A DNA stretch of 64,000 bases from contig JAKSZU010000004.1 of the NCBI GenBank assembly GCA_026018925.1, positions 9,644,017 through 9,708,016 of the forward strand, in the 5' to 3' direction. This stretch comes from Tupaia tana. Lineage: Eukaryota > Chordata > Mammalia > Scandentia > Tupaiidae. Shown here in pieces: positions 1-13,000 of the stretch. Made by a program: the position numbers and the translations under genes. Positions within the stretch are counted from its first letter, which is position 1. Every line of letters starts with the position of its first letter. Below the pieces are notes generated by a model. It did not search any database. It was not told the origin of the DNA and saw only the letters and a program-made list of their open reading frames with translations.

Positions 1-760
1 CAGACTCTCCTTGGTTCTGAAGAAAAGACTTTTTTTTCCCCTAAACCTCAGAATGGCCTTACCCTGCTCCTGTATTGGATACTGTCTTCTTTCTCAGTTT
101 ACCCACTAGTCTCGGGGAGCATACTCTCCTTCAGCATCCTGACAAAGGTGCGATGTTACTGTTAAGAAATCTGATGTCATTCTGATTCTTGAACATTTAT
201 ATGTGATTATTTTTTTTTGAACATTGTAGAATTGCCTTTCACTCTGCCATTCTGAAATTTTATAAAGATATACCGGAATGTAGGTATTTTTCATTCATTT
301 CTTAACACTGGATTGTCCCATTCAACCTGGGAACTTTTCTTGCATCTTTTCATTAGTGCTTCCTTCTCCTCTATTTTTACTGTTGCCTAGAACTCTTATT
401 AGCCAAATATTGGGTCTCCTGGGCAGACCTTCTCATTTTCTGACCTTTTATTGTGTATAATCCATCCCCGTGTTTCTTCTTATTTTCTCTCTCATGAGAT
501 CTCTCTGATGTTCACAGCCAGCCCCTTCAATGAAAAGACTGAATTGGCTATATTTTAATTTCTAAAAACACTTTCTTGTCTGACTTTTTTAATAAGCACA
601 TAGTACATCATCCTGATTTTTAAAATGTACTATCTTCTCTTAAATCCCTTAGAATATTATGGTCTGTCTCTCTGTAGTTGCTTTTTATCTTGGTTGTGCT
701 AGGCTTCTTTCTTGTAAAAGACTGATCATTCCTCATAAGCATTGGGTCCTAAAAACGTGA
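1..760. other. AT-rich flank, probable ancient transposon remnant
   Basis: No gene is visible. The stretch is AT-rich; about 160-560 reads like the decayed 3' part of an old LINE-1-type element (pyrimidine-rich runs and a leucine/phenylalanine-rich translation broken by stops). The class is an impression, not a match. Confidence 0.35.
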
Positions 761-764
761 TTGA

Positions 765-935
765 GGAACACTGGACACTCCCACATGGCCAACCACAGTT
801 TGAGTCCCGGACCTGGTGGCCTGCTTTCTCACCTTCTCTCTCTCTCTCTTTCTTTCCGTCTCTCTGGTCAAATTAAAAAATGATTGAATGAATAAATGAA
901 GTTAAAAAAAAATCTTTTTTAAAAAGGCGATTGAA
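765..935 (+). repeat. tRNA-derived SINE, short-tail type (5' truncated)
   Basis: The copy lacks the start of the tRNA-like head but keeps the GGACACTCCCACATGGCCAA segment, a B-box-like AGTTTGAGTCC, a TCTC-rich body, the tail motif GGTCAAATTA and an A-rich end with AATGAATGAATAA units. The same head and tail recur at 7636, 7811 (reverse) and 37623. Confidence 0.8.
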
Positions 936-1625
936 AGATCTTTGTAAAAGGGTATTAATCACAAAGTAATTTTCACTGATGCCTCCATCTATCTTTAGGG
1001 CAATTCAAGTTCTCCAAAGGACCTCCAAACACTTGCCTCTTGGTGAAAGCCTACCTGCTGTACCGGTATTTCACTTAATTCCATGGGCCCTTACTGCCCA
1101 AACCTTACTCATGGTTCCTAAGATTCTCCAGAGAAAATGCCTGTGTTTTAAAAACCTGTCTATGGCCCTTGAGTGTGTGGGACCAGAAGTAGAGCTACTC
1201 TTACATCAAGCTCTTGCTTTCACCTCTCTCTAGCACCTTGCATAGTGTTCAACACCTAGCATCTCCAATTCCTGAGATCTTCAGGGCTCTGCAGGGAAAT
1301 GGGGAGTGCCTTAGCAGAACATTTTTGTTTCCAGACTAGTGGTGGAGGCTGTCCAGGCTCTCCTTAATTCTGAAGTGGTTTGCTTCTTGTTATTTCGATA
1401 TCTCTTTTAGCAAACATTTCAATATAATCTTCCCCTGTTCTGCCAAGGCAGTCCCCATTCCTCCGTCCCATTTCTATCTTTGTGTATGGGATGAGACTGT
1501 CAACATCTAGTTTCATTGAGGATGAATTTGTGTAGTTTTTCTTGTTCTCCTTACTACTTTGGTGTTAACTTCCAAGGGAAAAGGATAGAAACATCTTTAT
1601 TTCACCATCTAAAAACCACTAGTCT

Positions 1626-1894
1626 GAGACCAACAGTTAGTGTAATGGCTATGTCACTGAACTCCCATGTAGTCGATAGTGGTTCAAGTCCCGAACCCGA
1701 TGGCTTAAATTCACACCGGGCGCATCTGCATGCATGCCCAAGATCCTGAGAGGAGAATGGAGGAGAAGGGATTATGGCGTGGCCATCCCCCCTGGGGGGT
1801 GATTTCTCGCTTTCTGTCTCTCTGTCTCTCTCTGTCTTTCTGGTGAGCGCACACACCCTATAGCAAAAACTTTTCAAAAAAAAAAAAAAGTAAC
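1626..1894 (+). repeat. tRNA-derived SINE, long-body type
   Basis: Full-length copy with a tRNA-like head (A box around TTAGTGTAATGG, B box GGTTCAAGTCC), a body with the AGAGGAGAATGGAGGAGAAG motif, a CCCCCCTGGGGGG hairpin, a TCTCTGTCTC tract, the CCCTATAGCAAAAAC tail and poly-A. It is flanked by the 13-bp target-site duplication AAACCACTAGTCT at 1613-1625 and 1895-1907. Confidence 0.93.
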
Positions 1895-2052
1895 AAACCA
1901 CTAGTCTATATTAAGTAGACATTAAGTTTATAGTAAGACTACATTTTTTTTACCTGTATAACACTTACCATTGTCATTAATAGTACTGAGGTTCAAGGGG
2001 GCTAGGTTATCTGTCCAGGGTGAAAGTTGGAGAGTGACTAAGAAACCAGATC

Positions 2053-2312
2053 AGGACCAGCAGTTAGCATAATGGCTATGTCGCTGGACTCCCATGTAGT
2101 TGATCACAGTTCGAGTCCCAGACCTGGTGGCTTAAACTCACGCTTGGCACGTGTGTATGCATGCCCAAGATCCCGAGAGGAGAATGGAGAAGGGGTTACC
2201 TGTGGCCATCCCCCCTTGGGGGTGATTTCTCGCTTTCTGTCTCTCTGTCTCTGTCTGTCTTTCTGGTGAGCACACGCGCCCTATAGCAAAAACCTCTCCA
2301 AAAAAGAAAAAA
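2053..2312 (+). repeat. tRNA-derived SINE, long-body type
   Basis: Full-length copy, B box GTTCGAGTCC, same body and tail as the copy at 1626. A 12-bp duplication AGAAACCAGATC at 2041-2052 and 2313-2324 marks the insertion site. The small A-rich interruption near the 3' end contains a G. Confidence 0.93.
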
Positions 2313-2324
2313 AGAAACCAGATC

Positions 2325-3991
2325 TGGCCCAGGGCAATCTGTGTTCTTTCTCTCACTCTCTCCTGCCTGCCAGCATGCTGAGATCAAGGTAGGGTAACTA
2401 GCTATGAAACTTCCTAGATCAACACCTGAAAGTACAACTTGAAGAAGCTCTTTGGGGCAGATTGTTAACCAAGAATATTAAGAAGAAACAAGAAATCCTA
2501 GAAGCTGGTACAGTGTTGGGAAAAGGAGCTAGGAGACTCATGGGGCATTCCAGACTTAGACCATGGAGAGAGAAAGTTCAAGTCCTAAGAGAATTTGGGA
2601 GAGAAACTGGTTTACGGGGACTCTGAAAGGCCAGTGCGGTCAATGGTGTCACATTGCAAGGTCAGAGAACTGCTACTGTGGGCACCAGGCTTAAGACCAC
2701 CCCAAATCTCTGGACTCTCATCGCTCTCAGGATTCAGGCACCTAAAGTCCTAGACCTGGCTGTCACTGGCCTCGGCCAGGGTAGGGTTAGCTTCTAGGCA
2801 ACTAAGGAGGTTGGTAATGGAGTGTCAGAACTGACCACACTGGTTCATTTATATGTGCATAGTTCATTCATTAGACCGAAGGGGATGTCTGTACATTAAC
2901 CCTTGCTAATTTCGCCTCGTTAGAGTTTGCAAAGGACGGCACATGATCTGTGTCGTTTCACAGACTGGCTCTGATCGCTGGCGGCTGTTGGGAGCACCAC
3001 TGGGGAATGATGCCATGCCTTTGTCTAGGCCCAGGGAGCACAGCACCACAGCAGGGGGTGCTGCCCATCACATGCGGAGCCCTAGAGAGTTACAGAACAC
3101 GTGGTATCACTGGCCCATTGGGCCATATCCTCTTCCCAGATCTGTGTCCCCCACAATGGGATCGGGATGCTTTCAATGTCCTTTTACAAGTCATTGATAA
3201 GAGCTGAACAAGATAAATTCAAGGACGGTGCAATTAGGTGCAATTTTGAGAATGACCTGTAGCTTGGCAATGATGTGCAATCACTGTTAGTCTGGCACGT
3301 TTAGGATTCGTTTCAAGATTGTTTTTCAGGCCACGTTTTCCCATCTCGTGTCCACGAGAGAAGTGTTCTGTAAAACCTGGGATAGATCAGAGGGTGCATT
3401 CTTTTCATGATGTTCACTCCTGAGACACGTAAATTGGGACGACATGATGTGAGAGGTCACAGGAGAAAGAGGTAAGCCCTCATGCTTACGACCCCTGGGG
3501 CCCCTTCTTTAACAGCAGCACTCCCAGAATTCCAGCCGTGGTCTCTTCTCATATCCTGCATAAATGCTGAGTCTTGTGGGGGAAATGAATAGTAAAGATT
3601 ACTCAAAACATATCAAAAATAAATAGGCACACTCCATTTCAAGCAGCTCATATTTTTATCATAAAATACAAACTTTCTAAAATTAAGTGTCTTACTTCTA
3701 TTTTACCAACAACAACAAAAACGAAAATCACTCATGTTAGCTAAATACAGGTTGAGCAAGTGAGTATGAATATGAGGGCGTGTGTGTGTGTGTGATCTGT
3801 GCTTGTGTGACGGGGCTGTGTGTGTGAGTGTTGGTCCATAGATGAGTCTGGTCTTGCTGTTTTCTGTCTGTAACCTGGTCGGAACCTTGGCCTCCCAAAC
3901 TTCATACCAAGCTGTTGCAGAATCCAGAATTCCAGAGCCCTTTGCCCTGATCCAGAGGGCTACAGAAGGAGGAGGGAAAAGAGAAGGTGAT
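2325..3991. other. C1orf94 3' untranslated region and downstream flank
   Basis: The minus-strand C1orf94 transcript must continue below 3992 into this stretch. I find no AATAAA or ATTAAA on the minus strand here; a weak GATAAA variant lies near 3654-3660 and the first canonical AATAAA (reverse complement at 1597-1602) is about 2.4 kb past the stop. A GT-rich microsatellite sits at about 3779-3835. The rest is unique-looking sequence with no gene. Confidence 0.4.
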
Positions 3992-4067
3992 CTAAAAGCT
4001 GATGCCATTCCCACTGGAGGAAAAATAGGGGCTGTTCATCAGGGGCCCAGCAGACGTCGAGCCGAAC
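3992..4067 (-). CDS. C1orf94: C1orf94 coding exon 7 (last)
   Basis: Acceptor TCTCTTCCAG precedes 4067. The exon completes a split Gly codon (GG from exon 6 plus G) and encodes residues 555-578, ending SSSGNGISF then TAG at 3994-3992. The human C-terminus is almost the same, with one late Ser/Asn difference. Confidence 0.93.
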
Positions 4068-7000
4068 CTGGAAGAGAGGGAGGACGGATGTGATGATGCA
4101 ATTCCTGACATTACCAAAGAGATTAGAAAAAAGAATCTATGCATTTCGTGGCTGTCAGAGATGGTGAAGACCACAACAGACTTGGAGGCTAAAAGCTTTA
4201 GCATGTTAAAAAACGCTTTGGCTTTGGGCAAACAAAATATTAAAATGACACAGTAAGAGGACGATAAACAGCTTCTGCCATGTACTCGGGCCAGGAGCCC
4301 CCTGAAGCCCGTAAGGTGATGTCTATGAAGGCTTCGCTCTCTCCATGCCCAGAAGATCCGAGTTTCCTATCGGTGCTGCTGTAGCCATTCTACCTGACTC
4401 AGGAGGGTCTCCAACCTCACAGACCTCAGGGGCACGTTTCAATACTCGACCTTGGAGTCCAGGCAGTCCCAGGGATCCTTCCCCACTTAGCATCACTAAG
4501 AAAAGTCAGGCTCCTCATTTCAACACCGGCCTGTGACATCGCTGGTGGGGGCCTTGCTAGTCCCTCAGGGGAGGAAGAGCAGAGAAGATTCGAGCTCAGC
4601 CTCTAAGAGCAGAAGTACACACAGCGCTACTTTTTCTCCCTGGAACACTCCTATTCATACTTCCAAATAGAGTTCAAAAGCCTTCCTCTCTGTGAAGCCT
4701 CCCCTGACCTCTGCAGAGGCAATCGTTGACTCACACTTTTCGAGAGTCTACTGCAGTTCTCTCACCCCTCTGCAAGGCACTTGGAACAAGCGGAACAGAG
4801 CTCAGTACAATTACAGCAGAGCAGATAGCTAGATTTAGTCTAATCCAGGGATTCTCTACCACTTTTCAGCTGCACAGATGCATATTACAGAAGAGATTCG
4901 CGTCCATGGCACCCTCCCATGAATTGATAAAACAGACAGAAAAGGTGGGGGGAGGGCCAGCAAGGGACAAGGCAGCACGACAAACCACTGCGTGAACTCA
5001 TGACACCGCCGCTGGCCACAGTCTCTGCCGCTCACTGCGAGCGCACAGGGTCAAGTTAGGCTCTGGGTTAGGTTTATTCCCTTTCACTAAAGTAAATTCC
5101 AGGAGAGCAGGACATTATCTGGGCTGTGAGCCATTTTACACCCAGCACCCAGGCCGGGACAAAGAACGTCATTAGCAATTAATGCCAGCTAGAATCCCAC
5201 CTCTTCTTCTCACTTGCAGAAATTATCTTGGAATATAAATAATTGAAAGTGATGTTATTCCAGGGAGACCCTGGATTCTACTCTGATTTATAAAATCAAG
5301 ATCATAATCGATAGGTCAGCATTTAACAATGATCAGTAATAAAGTGCTGATTAGACCTCGTACCTGATGGCTGTACCCCATGCATCTAGCTCCTCTGGGT
5401 TGAGAACTTCCAATCAGGTCAACTGCCCAGGGCAGAGTCTGGAAAGGACACACGTCCAAGGCCAGACTCCTGATGAACAGGTCCTTCTCCCATCATCTCG
5501 ACCTGAGCACTCAGGCATCACCACACAGTAGAAAAGTTAGGAATCCTGCTCCACTTCTCTCTCCCTCCACTTCCAATTGTCATCAAGCCCCTTCAATTCT
5601 ACCAAGAAAATAAACATCCTAGATCTCTTCACTTGCCCCTTTCCCACAGTCACTGCCCTCTTCCACATCACCAGCACCTCTTGCTCCGACAGCACTCAAA
5701 GCTCCCCACCTGCTCCCTCCCTCGGCTGTTACCCGACAGCCCCTTCCTCAAACGTTGGCCAGTGGGTGGGTCCGATACATACATATCTCTGTGTAGAGAA
5801 AATTATTAATAGAACATCCTCAGCAGCTTAAGTCTGCAGGCTTCCCACTACTCTTGAAAAAAAGCTCCCTGCCATGCCTTCGAGGCTCTGCTTCGTTGGG
5901 CTCCAGCGTCCTCTCCGATTCAGCCCCACAGCCTCTCACTCATGGTGCTCCAGTCCTCCGTGCTTCCGGTCCCCACCTCGGTGCCCGTGAACTCTCTCTC
6001 TTTCCACAGAGTGCTCCCGTGTGGCTCACTCTCTCCTCCATTAGCCCTTGGCTCCAGAGACATCCCTCGATGCCCTCTCCCCTCCTCGGCAGCTGATGCA
6101 TACGCTCCTACTTACCTCATCATCTGTTTCTGCCCCAGGAATGGTCTTGTGCCTATCCCCAGAGCTGAGAACAGGGCCAGGTACACAGAGGTGCTCAATC
6201 ATTTTTCTTTGAATGAGCACATCATTCCCTTTGGGGACACGGGCCTGCATCTCTTGCGTCGCCTTGCCGACCTCGACACACTTGTCTCGCCAACCTCGCA
6301 GGGCGCCATTCTTCCCGCTGCGTGCCACTCCTCCCGCACACTCTCCTCTTTGTCTCCAGTGTCTCTGGTTCTCCCCAGACCTCCTCTCACCTCTCAGACC
6401 GCTCATCCTCAGTCTCCTCCGCTTTTCTTTTCTTTTCTTTTTTTTTTTTAAAGAGAGGCTTTTGTTTTTGTTTTTCGCTATAGGGTGCATGTGCTCTCCA
6501 AAGAGACAAAGCGAGAAATACCCCCAGCAGGGATGGCCATGCCATAATTTCTTCTCCATTCTCCTCTCTGGATTTTGGGCATGCACACACATGCACCCAG
6601 CCTGAATTTTAAGCTGCTGGGTCTGGGACTTGAACTGTGGTTGACTTTGTGGGAGCCCAGCACCTTAATCACTACACCATCTGCTGGACCCACCTGCCTC
6701 TGCTCTTAATGACTTCCAATCAGTGCTTCCCAAAGGCCAACTGATAAGACCTTGAGACCACCCTCCTCCAAGGACTAGCTTTGCCTAGCTCCTCCTTCAG
6801 TCTCCTTTGTTCTCACCTCCAGGGAGGCGAGTACTTCTTAACAGAGCCCTACAGTCACATCCAGACTACAACCTCTCTTGCCTCCTATTCTCTCTCCTCC
6901 AGCCCAGCAGTCCACTCTGGTGTGCACAAACCGTCAGCTCCCCAGGCCTGGCAGTCAAAAGCCTTTAATACCCCAATCCCAACCTCCCTTTCCCAATCCG

Positions 7001-10000
7001 ATTTTCCACCTTTTTCAGGAACAAATCTACCTCCCCAGGCCTCCAGCTTGCCGGGCGCTTTCCCAGCTGTAACCTCACTCTGCTGCCTGGGACGCTCTGC
7101 CCAATGGCTGCCTGCTGGGACCTCCCCACCCCGCGGGGGTCTTGCCTCTTCCTCAGGCCCTCTGGGGGTCCTCGCCTTGCCAGGGCAAAGTGGGCCCATG
7201 TCTGCCCTCAGCTCTCCTAAGGGAGGAAGCGAGTCCTACTCATCCAGGGGTCCCTGCAGGCTAAGTGCAAGGGAACCGCATGAATTAGCAAGCCACGCTC
7301 TGGGCGCGCTGGGTGACCTTTGCCAGGAAAAGCTACTCTATGAGAGAAGGAAGGAAGGGAGGGAGGGAGCCACGGAGGGAGAAAGGAAGGAATAGGGAGA
7401 GAAGGGAAAGGTATTGTGGAGTTGTGGCTTCCGTGTTCCAATAATGCTGTCACCCACTCTCTTGGACATTCTTCGTGCACCCTGGGAAGTTAGGTGATCG
7501 GAGCATTCCGTCAAGAAATCTGGTTATCTTTGTTCCTCACAGTCTTTTCTAAACAGATCTGACTACAGACTCCTCTTTCTAGCTTTTATCCCTTCTAACA
7601 AGATACTTAAGGAAACATGTATTAAAAAGATACATGGGGGCTGGCAGGTGGTGTTGTGGTTAAGGGCACTGGACTCCCACATGGCTGACCGGGGTTCGAG
7701 ATCCGGATCTGGCAGCTTGCTTTCTTGCTTTCCCTCTCTCTCTCACTCTGCCCCTTTCTGATCAAATAAAAATAAATAAATAAATAAATAAAGTTAAAAT
7801 ATAAAAGGAATTATTTTATTTTGAGAATTATTATTATTATTTTCCAATTTGACCAGAGAGAGAGAAGGTGGGGGAGCCACCAGGTTCAGGACATGAAACA
7901 AGATTGGCCATGTGACAGTCCAGCGCCTTTAACCACCACACCACCTGCTGGCCCCAATAAAATAATTTTTTTTTTTAAAAAAAAAAGGACACATGGCTGA
8001 CACTGCAGTGGTGGTGCCCACGGTGGGCGGTGGGGGGACACGGAGCTCGACATCATCGGTTTGAGGAGTTTGGCCCTAATCCTATGAACCGAGTTCCTCA
8101 AACGGGGCACGCTGTCATCGGAGGGTGCCTGGGAGGCTCGAATTCACAGGAACGACCCCGCGCCACCGGCCTCTTGTGAGCATGACGTAATGGAGATTCG
8201 CTGGGCGGAAACGAGGGGCTAATTACTGCTATTAAACAAACCCAAGTTTATTACTCATATGCGGACGCTGAGTGGAGTTTTCAGCCAACATGCTGAGCCC
8301 TCAGACCACGCAGGAGTCACAAGCCCCTCTCCTCTGCTGTTCGGGGTGCTTTGGTGGAAAAGTGAGCCAGGCTGATAAGCAGTGGAAGGCCCTTCAGCCT
8401 GGGCCTGTCACCAAGTCAATGGGATGTTCGGGGATTAGCTTGGCAGGGAGCTCAGGGTGCAGCCAGCGGGGGGAGGGAGCCGGAAGATTTCCTGGCCATG
8501 TCCTGTTGTAAACCCAGGGTGCAAGCAAAAGCCAGCGTGCCAGCTGCCACTGCTGATGATGTGGGGCGTCCACTTGCGCCCTCCAGAACACACACAGCCA
8601 CTGGCCACAAGTGCAACCCTCCCCTCTTCCCAGCGGGGGACACACAGACCCAGAAAGGCCCCATGAAGCCCACTACACTCCCCAGCCCCCTCAGCAGTTC
8701 TCTAAACGCAAGCTGGGCCTCCAGTGAGGCTGACTCACCCGTATGCCTGGGGGAAGAGGTACTGTGGCCCGTCTCCTGCCATGGGGGAAGGGTCTCGGGG
8801 GTTGGCGGACAGCTTCGGCGTCGTCCTTTGGGGGTATGGATAGTTGGGTTGGACGAAAGGGACGTAGCTCAGCATGGGGGGGTAGGAAGAGCGGAACACC
8901 TGCTGCCCCATCTGCTGTGGGTTGAACGGCGTCACCTGCAGGTCGGAGAGGAGATGGGAGGTCACCGTTCTGCAGCCCTCCCCTCCCTCCAGCTGGCACC
9001 CCTGGGCCTGGGCCCCTCAGTCATTGTGAGGTGTTGGGGTGGAAAAGCACAGGGCTCAACTCTGCAGCGAGCCCGGCGGGGTGCCTCAGTTTCCTCCTCT
9101 GCAGGGTGGGCAAACACCCACCCACACCCACAATGCTGACGTTGCGTGGGCGCTGAGTCAGTTGGCATGAGTAACGAGACAGCGTCTCCTAACAGCAGGT
9201 ACACACCATTCCCATCCCCCCCAGTCTCCCCTCGTTCTCTTTCCATGATGAACCAATGAGCAAAAGCCCCTGGTCCATTTTTAAGACTTGGGTTGCCTCC
9301 CAGCACCGCTTGTGATTCACAGGACTCTGGTTTCGATCTCAGGTCTCAACAGACCCCGAGTCCCAGACAGCCCAGGGACATCTCTGTGATGGTGGCAATG
9401 TCACACCTGTGCTGGCCAGAACGGGAGCCACCAGCCACATCTGCAATGTGGCTTAGTGTGAACGAGGACTAAATTTTGAGTTTTATTTCCTTTTAATTTG
9501 AGAACCCACACAGCTACCACATTGGACGGTGTGAGTCTAGGAGAAAGGGCAATGGGTTGGGCTGAACTCCTCGGGGTTACAGGAATTAGTGGGGTTTCTG
9601 AGATGACCTGCAATGAATGGCAGAGAGACAGAGAGACAGAAAGCAAGAAATCTCCCTCCAGGGGGGATGGCCACACCACAATCCCTTCTCCTCCATTCTC
9701 CTCTTGGGCTCTTGGGCACACACGCATATGCGCTGGGCATGAGTTTTAAGCAACCAGATCCGGGACTCGAACCACGGTCGACTACATGGGAGTCCAGTGA
9801 CATAGCCATTATGCTAACTGCTGGTCCCAGGAAATTCTTGAATGGAGCTGACATCGATCTTCTCAGTCAAAACTGAGGAAGCTTCTGGGTTTTCGCCTTC
9901 ACAGCAAGAGTCGGGGGACTACACTGCTCCTGGAAGCAGCACCGGGACAGCCTTCTCCCCCGGCTAGGCCTTAGCTAATTAAACAACCACAGAGACCAGA

Positions 10001-13000
10001 GCCTTCGGAGTGCTCGGGGCGTGCCAGGCCCTTTACACGGACTCTGGAATAATAACCCTGGAGTTCCATTTTGGAGATGAGGTCACTGAGGTTCAGAGAA
10101 GTTAAGCGCCTCACTTTGTGACCCTAGTGTGCAAGTTGCCGTCAGAACCACAGTGGGGTGAGCTCGGAGCTAGGGCCCAGGTCCTGGCATCTCAGCTCTG
10201 CCCTTTCTGGAAGTCTGAGCCCCTCCTTCCTGGTCCTTCCCATTGCTTCCCCAGTGGAGATGTGGACCCAGCAAGGCTGGACATGTGTGCTAAGCCTGGG
10301 AAGGGGCCACTAAAGCCCCAAGGTGAAGAGCTGAAGGTCAGACTCCAACAGTTCATGGGGGGATCCAGGAAGGAGCCTCCTGGGACCAAGCTCTGACGGG
10401 AGGAAGCTCCTGGCCCTGGGAGGAGACGGTAATGGAGGAGGCGGGTCCTAGGGCTCAGATGAACCTCTTTCCGAAATACACTTGATTCCATAGCGCTAAG
10501 CACAGCCGTGAGATCCAGCTTCGTATGCTGTCCTGGAACCATCCACACACATCCTCTTCACCGAGAAAAGCACTAACACAGGGTGCCTGGAGCACCATGG
10601 ACTTTAAAACTGTCCACGGACATCTCTGGGAGGATTTGGCGGAAACCTAGCGATGGCCTCCCAGCTTGACATTTTTCCATGTCACATTACTTTTTCAGAT
10701 ATGTGTGCACACACGTACATACGCACACCAATTGCCAAAGACGATTCTCTGGAGCCGGGTGATGGTGTCGCTGCGCATGGGGTGCAGGGGATGTGGCTGA
10801 GGAGCCGCAGGCCAGGCCGGCCCTCGTCCCCACTTCCCCTGAGGACGCGAAGGCCTCCAGTGCTGAAAAAGCAGCCTGGGCCCAATGAATGAAGTAGCTG
10901 CCCTTTCTGTCCTGAGAACATCCTGACCTACTCCAGGTCAGAGACGCAGGTTACCGAGAAAGGGTGGGGCAGAGAAATCTGTGTGTTGGGACGCAGGGGT
11001 GTGTGGGTGCCGGGCCAGCCTGGGGGGGCAGGTTGGTCGCGGTGCCCACTGTGAGCTCCCGTTCTCACAGCCCCGGTGTGCCCGAGCCTGCAGGGCTCTG
11101 CACGGCCCGTGCGTCGGTGCGTACAGGAGCTCATGCAGCCCGGCGGCCTGTGTCTAAGCGAATCTGCGCATCTGCCCCTGCGTGCGGGCCTTTCTATTTC
11201 TGCGCCGCTTCCCTCCGACGCTGCCTCTTCGTGTATCTGTGCGTAAGAGGCAGTGAGCGTGGCAGTCAGAAGCTGCAGGCCGCCCGAGGGCAAACCCCAG
11301 TTCTGCCATCGTGTGCTTGTCCTGCAGAGTGAGCCCAGACCGACCCGGGGGAGCCATGTTACCAGATCTAGTGAAGAAGAACACAGGCCATCCGGCTAAG
11401 TCTGGATTTCAGATGAACAATGAATAACATTTTAGTATAGGTACATCCCAAATCTCGCAAGGGACACACTTATACTAAAAATCATTCATTATTTATCTGA
11501 AATTCAAGTTTAACTGGGTGTCCTATGTTTTAACTGGTGACCCCATGTGGAAAGACTAGGACTCTCTGGTCCCAGTGTTGCTGGGTGCCATAGCGTTTGC
11601 TTGGGCCAGGGGAAGGTGGGTTGAAGTCACTAAGTCCCCGTTCTGGGCTGAGGCTCTCAGAGGTGCTGTGTGTTTCTGCTTGCCTGCCTGTGCTCTGCCA
11701 TCTAGCATGGAAGAGCCACGCCACTGCATCTCTGGCCCCGGGCCAGAGCAGAGCCATGGCCATGGCACTTTCAGCCAGGCCAGGGCGGAGCCACGGCCAC
11801 TGCACCTCAGGCCAGGCCAGGGCGGAGCCACGGCCACTGCACCTCAGGCCAGGCCAGGGTGGAGCCACGGCCACTGCACCTTGGGCCAGGCCAGGGGGCA
11901 GACAGGCGGAATGGGCCTGAACTTGATCCAGAGCCCGGCTCAGTCAGCCCATATGCCACGAGTGTCCCTGAGGGCCGGGTTGTGTGCTGCCACAGCACAA
12001 GCTAACTTACGTGAACGGCGAAGCCTCGGCCAGCTTGCCCGTGCCTGTGTCCCTGTCGGTAACTTACCTGGCAGAGCGGTGGCGACGGCTCGCGTGGTGA
12101 GTGCAGGGAAGGCCCTGGGGAGGCTCTGCTACGTGCCAGCGGTCAGCACCATACGGGACATCGCTGGGCTTCTGCTCACACGCTGGCACACATGTCTGTT
12201 CTCTCGAGCCACAAGTGGACCAGAAAGCACGGCTGGTGACCAGCTGCTGAACGCCAGGGAACAGAGGCCCCTCGGCCCCTCGGCCCCTCGGCCCTCATGG
12301 AGCCACGGCAGAGGAGGGCAGACTGGCTTACTCACCTGTCGGGAGTAACACCCCAGCTGGGGGTGCAGGGCTTGCTGAGAGGGCATCCTTGCTGCCCGCT
12401 GTTGGTACAGGCCCTGGGGACAAAGCGGAGGCTTAGTGCTGTCAGGCAGGGGGTCCCAGTCAGAGGGCAGCAGCCACTCAGCTCCGCCTCCAGGGCACAC
12501 GCTGGGTCTCCAGACAGGGCCCAGCTGACCTCATCAACTGCTGGCTGCCCGCATCCGTCGGTGCCCTGAGGCATCGGAATCAGGCTGGCCAGGCACAACT
12601 CGCGCCACCCCCCGAAGCCCCTCAGTAGCTGGCCTTACAGCCTTTTTGGTGCGTATTTAAGATAAGAGCTTCAGAAGCCTGACTGCCTCCTGAATCTCAG
12701 ATCTGCCCCTTGGTGGCTATGTGACTTTGGGCTAGTCACTTCACCTCTCTGGGCCTCTTTCTCCTGTCAATAAAATTATGTGCTTAAGGCCTGCAAAGCC
12801 TGTGAAGAGAGCCACATCTGTGCTGCTGTCTACACTTTCGCGAGGTCTCTCCCCGCCACCCTCCACCTAAGAGGTGGGGGTCCAGGCTATCTCAGGAGTG
12901 TACGTGTACGTGCATCCGTGTTTAAGTGCACTGGCAGGTGTGGCATCATGCCCACGCAGCTGTGTGTTTCTGCGTACACACGTGCAACCGTGCATCCAGA

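Larger units (their letters stand above)
4068..8738 (-). other. C1orf94 intron 6
   Basis: GT-AG intron of 4.7 kb. It holds two L2 fragments, one long-body SINE, an inverted pair of short-tail SINEs, a GGAA-rich tract and, near 8150-8280, an AT-rich unique stretch. 4068-4620, 6700-7340 and 8280-8738 show no gene; the open frames there are chance. Confidence 0.8.
8936..12335 (-). other. C1orf94 intron 5
   Basis: GT-AG intron of 3.4 kb. It contains a 3'-truncated SINE (9617), a MIR fragment (10020) and the 37-bp minisatellite (11709). 10210-11700 is unique-looking and GC-rich with some GTGTG runs. No gene seen. Confidence 0.8.

Noticed and set aside
6041-6592. 183-residue minus-strand open frame
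   Set aside because: It is partly a SINE and partly an L2 end.
11575-12348. 257-residue plus-strand open frame
   Set aside because: It runs through the 37-bp minisatellite and GC-rich intron and crosses close to C1orf94 exon 5 on the other strand. No start context or domain supports it.
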